Below are positions 21,944 through 30,129 of a stretch of DNA of 31,428 nucleotides, piece after piece; the first letter of the stretch is position 1, and each line of letters begins with the position of its first letter. Origin of the DNA: an uncultured Bacillota bacterium (GTDB lineage: Bacteria; Bacillota; Clostridia; Christensenellales; QAND01); contig CAJLPK010000012.1 of NCBI GenBank assembly GCA_905208455.1, positions 1-31,428 of the forward strand, in the 5' to 3' direction. Under the pieces are notes generated by a model that saw nothing but the letters and a program-made list of their open reading frames with translations, had not been told where the DNA came from and searched no databases. Position numbers and translations under genes: made by a program.

Positions 21944-23338
21944 TTATAGGATATATTTCTTGAGCGCTGCCAGGTCCATATGGTGCTTTAATCGTGCTTC
22001 CACGTACACCTTGTCGATGACGACCTCTCCCTGCATGGTATCCGCTTCAAAGGAAACCTCCTCTAAAAGCTGTTCTAAAATCCCCTGCAGGCGTCTAGCG
22101 CCTAAGTTTTCAGAATTTTCATTGGATTCATACGCAAATTCTGCGATGGCATCTATGCCGTCTTCGGTAAATTTCAGCTCGATCCCTTCTGTGCCCAGCA
22201 AAGCGGCATATTGCTTTGTCAGCGCATTTTCAGGCTCTATCAGAATGCGTTTGAAATCCTCTACCGATAAAGAATCCAGCGTTACGCGGATAGGGAAGCG
22301 GCCTTGCAATTCGGGAATCAGATCCTCTACCTTTGCCACATGAAACGCGCCGGCCGCAATAAACAGCATATGGTCGGTCTTTACCGGCCCGTACTTGGTA
22401 TTGACCGTGCTGCCTTCCACAATGGGCAGAATATCACGCTGTACGCCCTCACGGGAAACATCCGGACCGCCGCCCCCTGCCGTCTGTCGGCCAGCGATTT
22501 TATCGATCTCATCCAGAAATACGATGCCTTCGGTTTCCGCACGCTTGAGCGCCTCTCCGTTGATATCTTCCCTATCTATGAGCTTGTCGCCCTCCTCCTG
22601 CTCCAAAACGCGCCGCGCTTCGGAAACGGAGAGCTTGCGGATCTTTGTCTTTTTCGGCATCATGCCGCCCATGATCTCTCCCAGGTTTATATCCACGCCT
22701 GCCTGCGACAAATCCATGTTCGGTTTATCCTCTACCTCTAATTCTACCATCTGATCCTCTAAAAGTCCCGCATCCAGCTGCATTTCTATGGCGCTTCTGG
22801 TGGATTCGCGTACGGAAATTTCTTCCGGCGTCTCCGTTTTGGCCGGTTCATTGCCGGAAGCCGTCGGCCCAAACAAGGCTGCAAACGGATATTGCGGTTT
22901 GGGCTTTTCTTCCGGCTTATCCTCTTTCGGCATCAGCAGGTCTATCAGCCTTTCCCTTGCAGATGCTTTTGCCTTCTCAGAAACGCCGTTGATGCGTTCC
23001 TCTCTCACCATATGGATAGAAGCTTCTACCAGGTCGCGCACGATGGACTCTACATCCCGGCCCACATAGCCGACTTCTGTGAATTTCGTCGCCTCTACCT
23101 TCACAAACGGAGCCTTGACCAATTTGGCCAGCCTCCGGGCGATCTCCGTTTTGCCCACACCCGTTGGCCCCATCATCATGATGTTTTTGGGCATAATCTC
23201 CTCTGCTACCTCTTCAGGCAGCAGGCTCCTGCGATACCGGTTTCTCAGCGCAATGGCCACAGCGCGCTTTGCCCCTGCCTGGCCAATGATATATTTATCC
23301 AGTTCCTCTACGGTTTGCCGCGGTGTCAACTCTGCCAT
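21944..23338 (-). CDS. hslU: ATP-dependent protease ATPase subunit HslU (ClpY)
   Basis: The 464-residue AAA+ unfoldase feeds proteins to HslV. It begins MAELTPRQTVEELDKYIIGQ, has Walker A GPTGVGKT at residues 57-64, the inserted I domain (about 110-235, including EEISVRESTRSAIEMQLD), Walker B IVFLDEIDKIA, sensor GAFHVAKVEDLIPELQGRFP, and ends in KKYIL, whose tail docks into HslV. ATG 23338 is chosen because GGAGG lies seven bases upstream; the GTG at 23344 overlaps the hslV stop. The hslV stop precedes the start by two bases. Length matches the family. Confidence 0.97.
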   Translation of the reverse strand: MAELTPRQTVEELDKYIIGQAGAKRAVAIALRNRYRRSLLPEEVAEEIMPKNIMMMGPTGVGKTEIARRLAKLVKAPFVKVEATKFTEVGYVGRDVESIVRDLVEASIHMVREERINGVSEKAKASARERLIDLLMPKEDKPEEKPKPQYPFAALFGPTASGNEPAKTETPEEISVRESTRSAIEMQLDAGLLEDQMVELEVEDKPNMDLSQAGVDINLGEIMGGMMPKKTKIRKLSVSEARRVLEQEEGDKLIDREDINGEALKRAETEGIVFLDEIDKIAGRQTAGGGGPDVSREGVQRDILPIVEGSTVNTKYGPVKTDHMLFIAAGAFHVAKVEDLIPELQGRFPIRVTLDSLSVEDFKRILIEPENALTKQYAALLGTEGIELKFTEDGIDAIAEFAYESNENSENLGARRLQGILEQLLEEVSFEADTMQGEVVIDKVYVEARLKHHMDLAALKKYIL

Positions 23339-23340
23339 GG

Positions 23341-23874
23341 TCACGCCTCCTCTACGGTGATATGGTCGTTGGTAAAGATGCAGATTTCCCCTGCAATCTC
23401 TATGGCTTTTCTCGCAATCTCTTTAGCGGATAGATCGGTATTGCGCACCAATGCCCTGGCCGCTGCCAGCGCAAAGTTTCCGCCTGAGCCAATGGCCGTG
23501 ATGCCGTCATCCGCATCAATGACCTCCCCGCCGCCGGAAACCACCAGCAGCTCTTCGCCGTCCGTACAGATCAGCATGGCCTCCAAGCTTCGCATCGCCT
23601 TATCGCTGCGCCAGTCCCTGGCCAGCTCCACAGCAGCGCGCATTAAGCTGCCGCTGAACTGCTCCAGCTTGGCTTCAAACTTTTCCGTAAGCGCAAAGGC
23701 ATCCGCCACACCGCCCGCAAAGCCGATGATCACTCTGTCATGGTAGATACGGCGCACCTTTTTCGCGGTCGCCTTCATTACGACCTGTTCCCCGAGCGTC
23801 ACCTGTCCATCGCCTGCAATGGCGCATTTTCCATCCTTTTTAACACCCACTATGGTGGTTCCGTGTAGTTCCAT
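23341..23874 (-). CDS. hslV: ATP-dependent protease catalytic subunit HslV (ClpQ)
   Basis: The 177-residue proteasome-like peptidase forms double hexameric rings with HslU. The sequence starts MELHG followed by TTIVGVKKDGK; aligned with other HslV, Thr6 is the N-terminal nucleophile after removal of a five-residue propeptide ending His-Gly. This differs from B. subtilis CodW, which uses serine after Met removal. AGDGQVTLGEQVVMK, GFAGGVADAFAL, IGSGGNFALAAARAL and GEICIFTND are the standard motifs. ATG 23874 has GGAGG eight bases upstream. In Bacillus, xerC (codV) precedes and codY follows this pair; both are missing here. Confidence 0.97.
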   Translation of the reverse strand: MELHGTTIVGVKKDGKCAIAGDGQVTLGEQVVMKATAKKVRRIYHDRVIIGFAGGVADAFALTEKFEAKLEQFSGSLMRAAVELARDWRSDKAMRSLEAMLICTDGEELLVVSGGGEVIDADDGITAIGSGGNFALAAARALVRNTDLSAKEIARKAIEIAGEICIFTNDHITVEEA

Positions 23875-23886
23875 TGTCCTAGCCTC

Positions 23887-25191
23887 CTATCCTTCTATAT
23901 ACGAGATCCAATGTTCAAATGCTTCTTTTGCCTGTTCACTCCGCAGCTTTTGCTTTTGGGCTTTGGGCATACGCTTTGCCTCCAGAGGCGCCATCAGCCC
24001 AAAGTTCATATTCATCGGCTGAAAATCCTTGCCGTCGTATTCGCTGATATAGTGAATCAACGCCCCCATGGCCGTCCGCGTATCCGGCGCCGGCGCCTGG
24101 CGGCCTTCCATTTGCAGTGCGCAGCACAGCCCTGCCCACAGCCCCATCGCTGCGGATTCCATATAGCCTTCCACGCCTGTGATCTGTCCTGCAAATCGGA
24201 GGCTTGGCTGCGTTTTGAGCTGTAATGCTTGGTCAAGCATCTGCTTAGGCAGGTATGTGTTTCTGTGCATCACGCCGTACCGCAGATACTCCGCATTCTT
24301 CAGCGCTGGAATCATCCCGAATACACGCCTCTGCTCCGGAAATTTCAAATTCGTCTGGAACCCTACCAAGTTATACATCGTACCAGCTCTATCTTCTCTG
24401 CGCAGCTGTACAGCAGCATAAGGCCGTTTCCCTGTATTAGGGTCCGTTAGCCCCTTTGGGCTCATCGGCCCGAACAGCGGCGTCTGATATCCCCTGGCGG
24501 CTATCGCCTCAATGGGCATACAGCCTTCAAAATGCTGCACATCAAACGCATGAAGCTCCGCCCGCTCCGCCTGCACCAAGGCTTGGTAAAACGCATCATA
24601 CTCTTCCCTTGTCATCGGACAATTCAAATAATCCGCGGGCTGGTCGTACCGGCCTTGAAAAAAGGCGCAAGACATATCTATGCTTTCAGACGATACAATC
24701 GGCGCTGCCGCATCGTAAAATGAAAGCGGCTCACCGCACAGCGCATTGATTTTTGCCGCCAACGCACCCTCCGTCAGCGGGCCGGTCGCAACGATGACAT
24801 AAGGATGGTCAGGCAGGCTGTCCGCTTGCTTTTCTACGCGCTCAATGTTTGGATGCGCTGTAATCTTTTCCGTGACCATCCTGGCAAATGCCTCTCTGTC
24901 TACCGCGAGAGCGCCGCCTGCCGGCACTGCTGTCTCCTCCGCGCACGAAAGCAGCAATGAGCCCAGCCGGCGCATTTCCCTTTTTAATATGCCCGAGGCG
25001 CTGTCCTCCTTAAACGCCTTCAGAGAATTGCTGCAGACCAGCTCTGCCAAGTATGCACTCTTGTGCGCTGGTGAAAAATGCGCCGGCTTCATTTCCCACA
25101 ACGCCACCTTTTTCCCACGGCAGGCCAACTGCCAGGACGCCTCGCACCCTGCCAGGCCTCCGCCAATGATGATGGCATCAGGTTGTTTCAT
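23887..25191 (-). CDS. trmFO: Folate- and FAD-dependent tRNA (uracil-54) methyltransferase TrmFO
   Basis: The 434-residue flavoprotein makes 5-methyluridine at position 54 of tRNA with methylenetetrahydrofolate as carbon donor. The FAD-binding loop AIIIGGGLAGCEASWQLA is near residues 6-23 and the conserved cysteine is in AELVCSNSLKAF near residue 53. Other family segments are VIVATGPLTEGALA, FGPMSPKGLTDPNTGKRPY, GYMESAAMGLWAG and MNMNFGLMAP. ATG 25191 overlaps the topA end by 14 bases; the frame open to 25275 is only an extension into topA. The topA-trmFO order is ancestral in Firmicutes. The ribosome site is weak, so translation is probably coupled to topA. Confidence 0.97.
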   Translation of the reverse strand: MKQPDAIIIGGGLAGCEASWQLACRGKKVALWEMKPAHFSPAHKSAYLAELVCSNSLKAFKEDSASGILKREMRRLGSLLLSCAEETAVPAGGALAVDREAFARMVTEKITAHPNIERVEKQADSLPDHPYVIVATGPLTEGALAAKINALCGEPLSFYDAAAPIVSSESIDMSCAFFQGRYDQPADYLNCPMTREEYDAFYQALVQAERAELHAFDVQHFEGCMPIEAIAARGYQTPLFGPMSPKGLTDPNTGKRPYAAVQLRREDRAGTMYNLVGFQTNLKFPEQRRVFGMIPALKNAEYLRYGVMHRNTYLPKQMLDQALQLKTQPSLRFAGQITGVEGYMESAAMGLWAGLCCALQMEGRQAPAPDTRTAMGALIHYISEYDGKDFQPMNMNFGLMAPLEAKRMPKAQKQKLRSEQAKEAFEHWISYIEG

Positions 25192-27439
25192 CTTTTTTCT
25201 TTTCCTTTTTGGTATATTGGCGGTGCTTGCATTCAGGATTGGTACACTGATGATAGGGGACACGGTTGCGCCCAAACTTCAGCACCATATCTCCGCCGCA
25301 AACTTCGCACTTGTCCAGTACCGGCTGATCCCAGGATACAAAATCGCATTCTGGATATCCCTCACAGCCAAAAAACACCTTTCCTTTTTTGGATTTTTTC
25401 TTGATGACCTTTTTCCCGCATTTTGGGCACGGTACGCCAATATCCTCAATCAGAGGCTTCGTATTCTTGCATTCCGGATAGTTCGGACAAGCCAAAAATT
25501 TTCCATATCTTCCTGTCTTGATGACCATCATCGCCCCGCACTTTTCACAGGGGATGTCCGTAACCTCTTCCGGCATTTTCACTCGTTCTGTTGTCTCTGC
25601 TTTTTGCAGGGTCTCTGAAAATGGGCCGTAAAAATCCTCCAGCATTTTCTGCCAGTTTGCCCCCTCTTCTACCTCATCCAGCTTGGATTCCATATCCGCC
25701 GTAAACTTCGTATCGACTATTTTTTGGAAATTATGCTTCATAAAATCCGTCACAATGAATCCCAGCTGCGTTGCATGCAGCGTTCTTCCTTCACGCTCTA
25801 TGTATTCCCGGTCTATGATGGTAGAAATGATGGTCGCATACGTGCTTGGGCGGCCGATCCCCTGCTCTTCCAACGCTTTGACCAGCGTTGCCTCGCTAAA
25901 CCGCGCCGGCGGCTGGGTAAAGTGCTGTTTACACTCTGACGCAGTCAGCTGGCAGCCGACGCCTTCCTCCAGTTCCGGCAGCTGGCGGCCGCCTTCCTCC
26001 TCTTGCTCATCCCTGCCCTCTACATAGAGCACACGATAGCCCTCAAAGCGCACAATGCTGCCCGTGGTCCGAAACGTATACGGGCCGCCTTCGATATCCG
26101 CCGTGAGCGTATCGGAAACTTCGCCCGTCATCTGGCTCGCAACAAAGCGATTGTAGATCAATTCATAGACTCTATACTGCTGCGCATCCAAGCTTCCCCT
26201 CAGGCTTTTCGGCGTGCGGAACAACGATGTAGGCCGGATGGCTTCATGCGCATCCTGCGAACGGTTTTTATTGCGGTAAAAGTTTGGTTTTCCCGGCAAA
26301 TACTTTGGCCCAAAGGTCTTTTCAATATAATCTCTGGCCTGGGCTACCGCTTCTGACGCAATGCGTACGCTATCCGTACGGATATAGGTAATCAAGCCCA
26401 CGGCGCCCTGTCCTTCCAGGTCGATTCCCTCGTACAGCTGTTGGGCCAGCCGCATCGTATTGGAAGGGCTAAAGCCCAGCTTCCTTGATGCCTCCTGCTG
26501 GAGTGTGCTGGTAGTAAACGGCGCAGGCGCCTTGCGTGTGCGTTTCCCTTTTTTTACGCTTACGACCCGATAGCTTTGCTTTTTGGCATCCTCTTGGATG
26601 CTTTTCGCCTGCTCCTCATTGGCCAGCTCCGCTTTTTTCTTATGGATCTTTTCCAGGCGCGCCTCAAATTCCTGTCCCTGCTTTTCCTCGGAAAACTTCG
26701 CCGACAGGGTCCAGTATTCTTGCGGCACAAACGCCTCGATTTCACGATCCCTGTCACAAATCATGCGCACCGCAACGCTCTGCACCCTGCCCGCGGATAA
26801 GCCGGTACGCACTTTTTTCCACAAAATCGGGCTAATCTTATAGCCCACCAGCCGATCCAAAATACGCCTTGCCTGCTGTGCGTATACCCGGTCCACATCA
26901 ATCGGACGCGCATTCTGAATCGCATTTTTTACTGCTTTTTCCGTAATCTCATTAAACTCGATCCGGCAGTCGCTGTGTTCGTCTATGCCCAGCAGTTGCG
27001 CAATATGCCAGCTGATGGCTTCTCCTTCACGGTCGGGGTCGGTGGCAAGCAATACCTTTTTCGCTGCCTTTGCCTCTGTCTTGATCTCCGAAAGGATCGC
27101 GCTTTTTCCGGTCATCTGCGTATATTTAGGGGTAAATCCATTTTCTACATCCACACCCAACTGCTTTTTGGGCAAATCGCGTACATGCCCCTGGGAGGCC
27201 GTGACATAATATTCTGAACCCAAGAACTTTCCAATGGTATGCGCCTTGGCCGGCGACTCTACAATGACCAGCGTCGCATCCTTTGCATGCGCTTTGCGGC
27301 GCTTGGCCGCTGTTTTTTCCCCTTCTTTTTTCTTGGTCGTCTTTTTTCCTGTCGTCTTTTTCGTCGTTTTTTTTGCTGCCGTCTTTTTGGGCGCGGCAGC
27401 CGCCTTCTTTTCATTCGTTTCTTTGATGCTTTCTTCCAT
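25178..27439 (-). CDS. topA: DNA topoisomerase I with lysine-rich N-terminal tail
   Basis: The 753-residue type IA topoisomerase relaxes negative supercoils. The Toprim domain starts at about residue 56 (TLVIVESPAKAHTIGKFLG) and has ATDPDREGEAISWH; the active-site Tyr352 is in LITYIRTDSVRIA. Three C-terminal zinc ribbons follow (CEKC...CPNYPEC, CPKC...CEGYPEC, CEVC...CTNPEC). The first 53 residues form a Lys/Ala/Thr tail with about 20 basic residues and few acids, not found in most TopA. ATG 27439 has GGAGGGG upstream. dprA ends 33 bases before and trmFO overlaps the end. The last ten residues are again lysine rich (TKKEKKKDETT). Confidence 0.97.
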   Translation of the reverse strand: MEESIKETNEKKAAAAPKKTAAKKTTKKTTGKKTTKKKEGEKTAAKRRKAHAKDATLVIVESPAKAHTIGKFLGSEYYVTASQGHVRDLPKKQLGVDVENGFTPKYTQMTGKSAILSEIKTEAKAAKKVLLATDPDREGEAISWHIAQLLGIDEHSDCRIEFNEITEKAVKNAIQNARPIDVDRVYAQQARRILDRLVGYKISPILWKKVRTGLSAGRVQSVAVRMICDRDREIEAFVPQEYWTLSAKFSEEKQGQEFEARLEKIHKKKAELANEEQAKSIQEDAKKQSYRVVSVKKGKRTRKAPAPFTTSTLQQEASRKLGFSPSNTMRLAQQLYEGIDLEGQGAVGLITYIRTDSVRIASEAVAQARDYIEKTFGPKYLPGKPNFYRNKNRSQDAHEAIRPTSLFRTPKSLRGSLDAQQYRVYELIYNRFVASQMTGEVSDTLTADIEGGPYTFRTTGSIVRFEGYRVLYVEGRDEQEEEGGRQLPELEEGVGCQLTASECKQHFTQPPARFSEATLVKALEEQGIGRPSTYATIISTIIDREYIEREGRTLHATQLGFIVTDFMKHNFQKIVDTKFTADMESKLDEVEEGANWQKMLEDFYGPFSETLQKAETTERVKMPEEVTDIPCEKCGAMMVIKTGRYGKFLACPNYPECKNTKPLIEDIGVPCPKCGKKVIKKKSKKGKVFFGCEGYPECDFVSWDQPVLDKCEVCGGDMVLKFGRNRVPYHQCTNPECKHRQYTKKEKKKDETT

Positions 27440-27472
27440 AGTCCCCTCCGATTTGGAAGTGTCTTTCTTTTT

Positions 27473-28570
27473 TTATTTCTCTAACGCATAAACTCTACCT
27501 GGTAATTGCTTTATTATTCCTCGAATTTCCATCAATGTCAAGCAGGCGGACAATTCTGACGCCCTCAGGCTTGACGCTTGGCACATTGCATCCAGCGTCA
27601 GTTCTCCTTGCTCTAATAGGCTGAAAACTGTTTGTTCCATTTCATTCATCGCCTGGAGCGGCGCGTCTTTTTGTCCCTGTTTTTTTCTATCCGGCTGCCA
27701 TCCCATGGCAAACAATACATCCTCAGCACACGTCACAGGCATTGCTCCCTCGCCAATCAGGCGATTGGTTCCTTTAGAGGCGGGCGAGTCAATATTCCCG
27801 GGAACGGCGAACACCTCTCTGCCCTGCTCTTGTGCCATGCGCACTGTGATCATAGAGCCGCCCTTTTCCCTGCTTTCCACCACAATGGTCGCTTGGCTCA
27901 GTCCGCTGATGATTCTATTCCTTGCAGGAAAGTTGCCAGGCGATGGCGCCGTGCCGGGATAGTATTCAGAAACCACACACCCGCTTTGCAGGATATTCTC
28001 ATATATTTTTTGGTTTTCTGCGGGATAGACGACATCCGGGCCGCCGCCCAAGACAGCAATGGTAAATCCTCCGGCCTCCAAGGCGCCTGCATGCGCCGCT
28101 GTATCTATCCCTCTTGCCATGCCCGACACAATGGCGCATCCGCTTTGCGCCAATTCCCCAGCCAAATTTTTCGCCGTCCGAACACCATAACGGGTGCAGT
28201 GCCTTGTGCCAATCACCGCGATACATTTTTCCATCTGAGGCGTCCTCGCCCCTCTGGCATATAGCACCGGCGGAGGATCATAAATCTCTTCCAGCAAAGC
28301 CGGATAACCCGGTTCTCCTTGAAAATATAAGTCTATATCCAATGTTTCCAGCCGCTTTATCACAGACTCCAGCCGCGCTTTGCTTCCCGCCCCTGTAACC
28401 AGCGCCGCCGTTTTGGGGCCCCATCCGCTCCAGCGCTGTATCGTTTCAGCCTCTGCATGGTCAAATACCTTCTTGGCTGAGCCGTAGTATGCCATCAGAT
28501 CCCGGTATTTTTTGGGGCCTATCTGGTGAATGCTGCTCAGCCAAACGATATAGGCTTGTTGCTCCGTCAA
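27473..28570 (-). CDS. dprA: DNA-processing protein DprA
   Basis: The 365-residue protein loads RecA onto incoming single-stranded DNA during transformation. It has an N-terminal SAM-like part (VWLSSIHQIGPKKYRDL), the Rossmann-like core with IAVIGTRHCTRYG, IVSGMARGIDTAAHAGAL, FPARNRIISGLS, VVESREKGGSMITV and VFAVPGNIDSP, and a C-terminal winged helix (VFSLLEQGELTLDAMCQ). I chose the TTG at 28570 since GGGGGG lies seven bases upstream; a TTG at 28585 overlaps that site and the comM gene. comM ends two bases upstream. The pair comM-dprA upstream of topA is common in Clostridia; it does not by itself prove competence. Confidence 0.95.
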   Translation of the reverse strand: MTEQQAYIVWLSSIHQIGPKKYRDLMAYYGSAKKVFDHAEAETIQRWSGWGPKTAALVTGAGSKARLESVIKRLETLDIDLYFQGEPGYPALLEEIYDPPPVLYARGARTPQMEKCIAVIGTRHCTRYGVRTAKNLAGELAQSGCAIVSGMARGIDTAAHAGALEAGGFTIAVLGGGPDVVYPAENQKIYENILQSGCVVSEYYPGTAPSPGNFPARNRIISGLSQATIVVESREKGGSMITVRMAQEQGREVFAVPGNIDSPASKGTNRLIGEGAMPVTCAEDVLFAMGWQPDRKKQGQKDAPLQAMNEMEQTVFSLLEQGELTLDAMCQASSLRASELSACLTLMEIRGIIKQLPGRVYALEK

Positions 28571-28572
28571 TG

Positions 28573-30105
28573 CTATGCCCCCCAATATTTCCTGTCCAGG
28601 CTCCGATACTGTACCGCTTCGGCTATATGCTGCACCCGGATGCTTTCGCTGCTTTCCAGATCCGCAATCGTACGCGCTACCTTCAAAATCCTTCCATAAG
28701 CCCTCGCTGATAATCCCATCTGCGCAAAGGCATGCTTCATCACCGATTCGCCCTCAGCATCCAATACGCAGTACCGTTTTGTCAGCCTCGTATCCAGCTG
28801 CGCATTGCAGTATACCCCCTGGCCGCCGTAGCGCTCCATCTGCATGGCGCGGGCTTTGTCTACCCTTTGCTTGATGCTGGCGCTGGTCTCCTCCTCCGCT
28901 GGGGAGGCAATATCCTCATACTGTACAGCACCCATCTCCACCTCCAGGTCCATGCGGTCCAACAGCGGGCCGCTGATGCGGTTCAGATACCTCCGTATCT
29001 GAGGCGGTGTGCACCGGCATTCCTCTGTCCCGTACTGCCCGCAGGGGCATGGGTTCATCGAGGCTACCAGCATAAACCGGGCCGGATATGTTGCCGCAGC
29101 ACTGACACGCGCCACCGTGACCTGATGGTCCTCCAGCGGTTGGCGCAGCGCTTCCAACGCATCCCTGCGAAATTCCGGCAGCTCATCCAAGAATAATACG
29201 CCGCCGTGGGCCAAGCTCACCTCGCCCGGCCTTGCCTTGGCACTGCCTCCCGTCAGCGCCGCTGTGGAAATGCTGTGATGCGGCGCGCGGAACGGCCTTT
29301 GTGTTACCATGCCGGCTCCCTCTGCCCTAAGCTGTCCTGCTACGGATTGTATCTTCGTAATCTCCAGCGCTTCCTCAAACGTCAAACTCGGCAAAATGCC
29401 GTTCAATGCCTTGGCCAGCATGGTCTTGCCTGTTCCAGGCGGCCCGATGAGAAGGATATTATGTCCCCCGGCTGCCGCGATCTCCATCGCCCGCTTGGCG
29501 CCCTGCTGTCCTTTGATCTGTGAAAAATCTCCATAGCCGTCGGCTGATCTAGGCAGGCTTTCCCAGGAGGCGGCTACCTGTCTCTGCAGCGTGACTGCCC
29601 CTTTTAAGAACTGCGCCGCCTCGCTTAACGACCGGCATCCGTATACCTCCAGCCCCTCTACATAAGATGCCTCCGCTGCATTTTCATAAGGAACCAGCAT
29701 TTTCCTGCAGCCCTGCTTATATGCTTCGATTGCCATGGCCAGCACGCCGGAGACCGGGCGCAGCGTTCCGTCTAAAGACAATTCTCCCAGTATGCAGAAA
29801 GGCTCTATGTTTTCCTTCGGCAACGCTTCCATCGCCGCCAGCATGCCGACGGCCATCGGGAGGTCATACATCGGCCCCTCTTTTTTCATATCTGCCGGCG
29901 CCAAATTTACAGTGATGCGCTGGGCCGGATATTCATACCCGCTGTTTTTCAGCGCGCTGCGCACCCGTTCCCTCGCTTCTTTGACAGCGGCATCCGGAAG
30001 CCCTACCAGCTCAAAAGCCGGCAGGCCCCCGGAAATATCGACCTCTACCGATACCGGATACCCCGTAATGCCCAGCAACCCAAAGCTATTGATTTTTGAC
30101 AGCAA
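28573..30105 (-). CDS. comM: YifB/ComM-family Mg-chelatase-like AAA+ ATPase
   Basis: The 510-residue protein belongs to the ComM family; Vibrio and Haemophilus ComM is a hexameric helicase that promotes branch migration during transformation. It has an N-terminal Lon-like domain (SFGLLGITGYPVSVEVDIS), Walker A GPPGTGKT at residues 221-228, Walker B GGVLFLDELPEF, the MNPCPCG cysteine motif, and a C-terminal segment LSARAYGRILKVARTIADL. The start is TTG 30105 with AAGGGGG nine bases upstream. It follows the PMT-like gene by 24 bases. Length equals the family norm. Confidence 0.94.
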   Translation of the reverse strand: MLSKINSFGLLGITGYPVSVEVDISGGLPAFELVGLPDAAVKEARERVRSALKNSGYEYPAQRITVNLAPADMKKEGPMYDLPMAVGMLAAMEALPKENIEPFCILGELSLDGTLRPVSGVLAMAIEAYKQGCRKMLVPYENAAEASYVEGLEVYGCRSLSEAAQFLKGAVTLQRQVAASWESLPRSADGYGDFSQIKGQQGAKRAMEIAAAGGHNILLIGPPGTGKTMLAKALNGILPSLTFEEALEITKIQSVAGQLRAEGAGMVTQRPFRAPHHSISTAALTGGSAKARPGEVSLAHGGVLFLDELPEFRRDALEALRQPLEDHQVTVARVSAAATYPARFMLVASMNPCPCGQYGTEECRCTPPQIRRYLNRISGPLLDRMDLEVEMGAVQYEDIASPAEEETSASIKQRVDKARAMQMERYGGQGVYCNAQLDTRLTKRYCVLDAEGESVMKHAFAQMGLSARAYGRILKVARTIADLESSESIRVQHIAEAVQYRSLDRKYWGA

Positions 30106-30129
30106 AACAAGCTTCCCCCTTACTTGCTT

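Noticed and set aside
20796..22343. 515-codon open frame on the plus strand
   Set aside because: It lies antisense to RNase J and the end of hslU, whose motifs are unmistakable. The translated product is rich in His, Cys and Arg with no recognisable domain and no ribosome site.
22892..23746. 284-codon open frame on the plus strand
   Set aside because: It is antisense to hslU and hslV; its composition is that of a mirror frame of a coding gene.
23856..23874. HslV lacking its N-terminal nucleophile
   Set aside because: Residue 2 is Glu, but alignment shows Thr6 after a short His-Gly-ending leader, a pattern found in other bacterial HslV, so the active site is intact.
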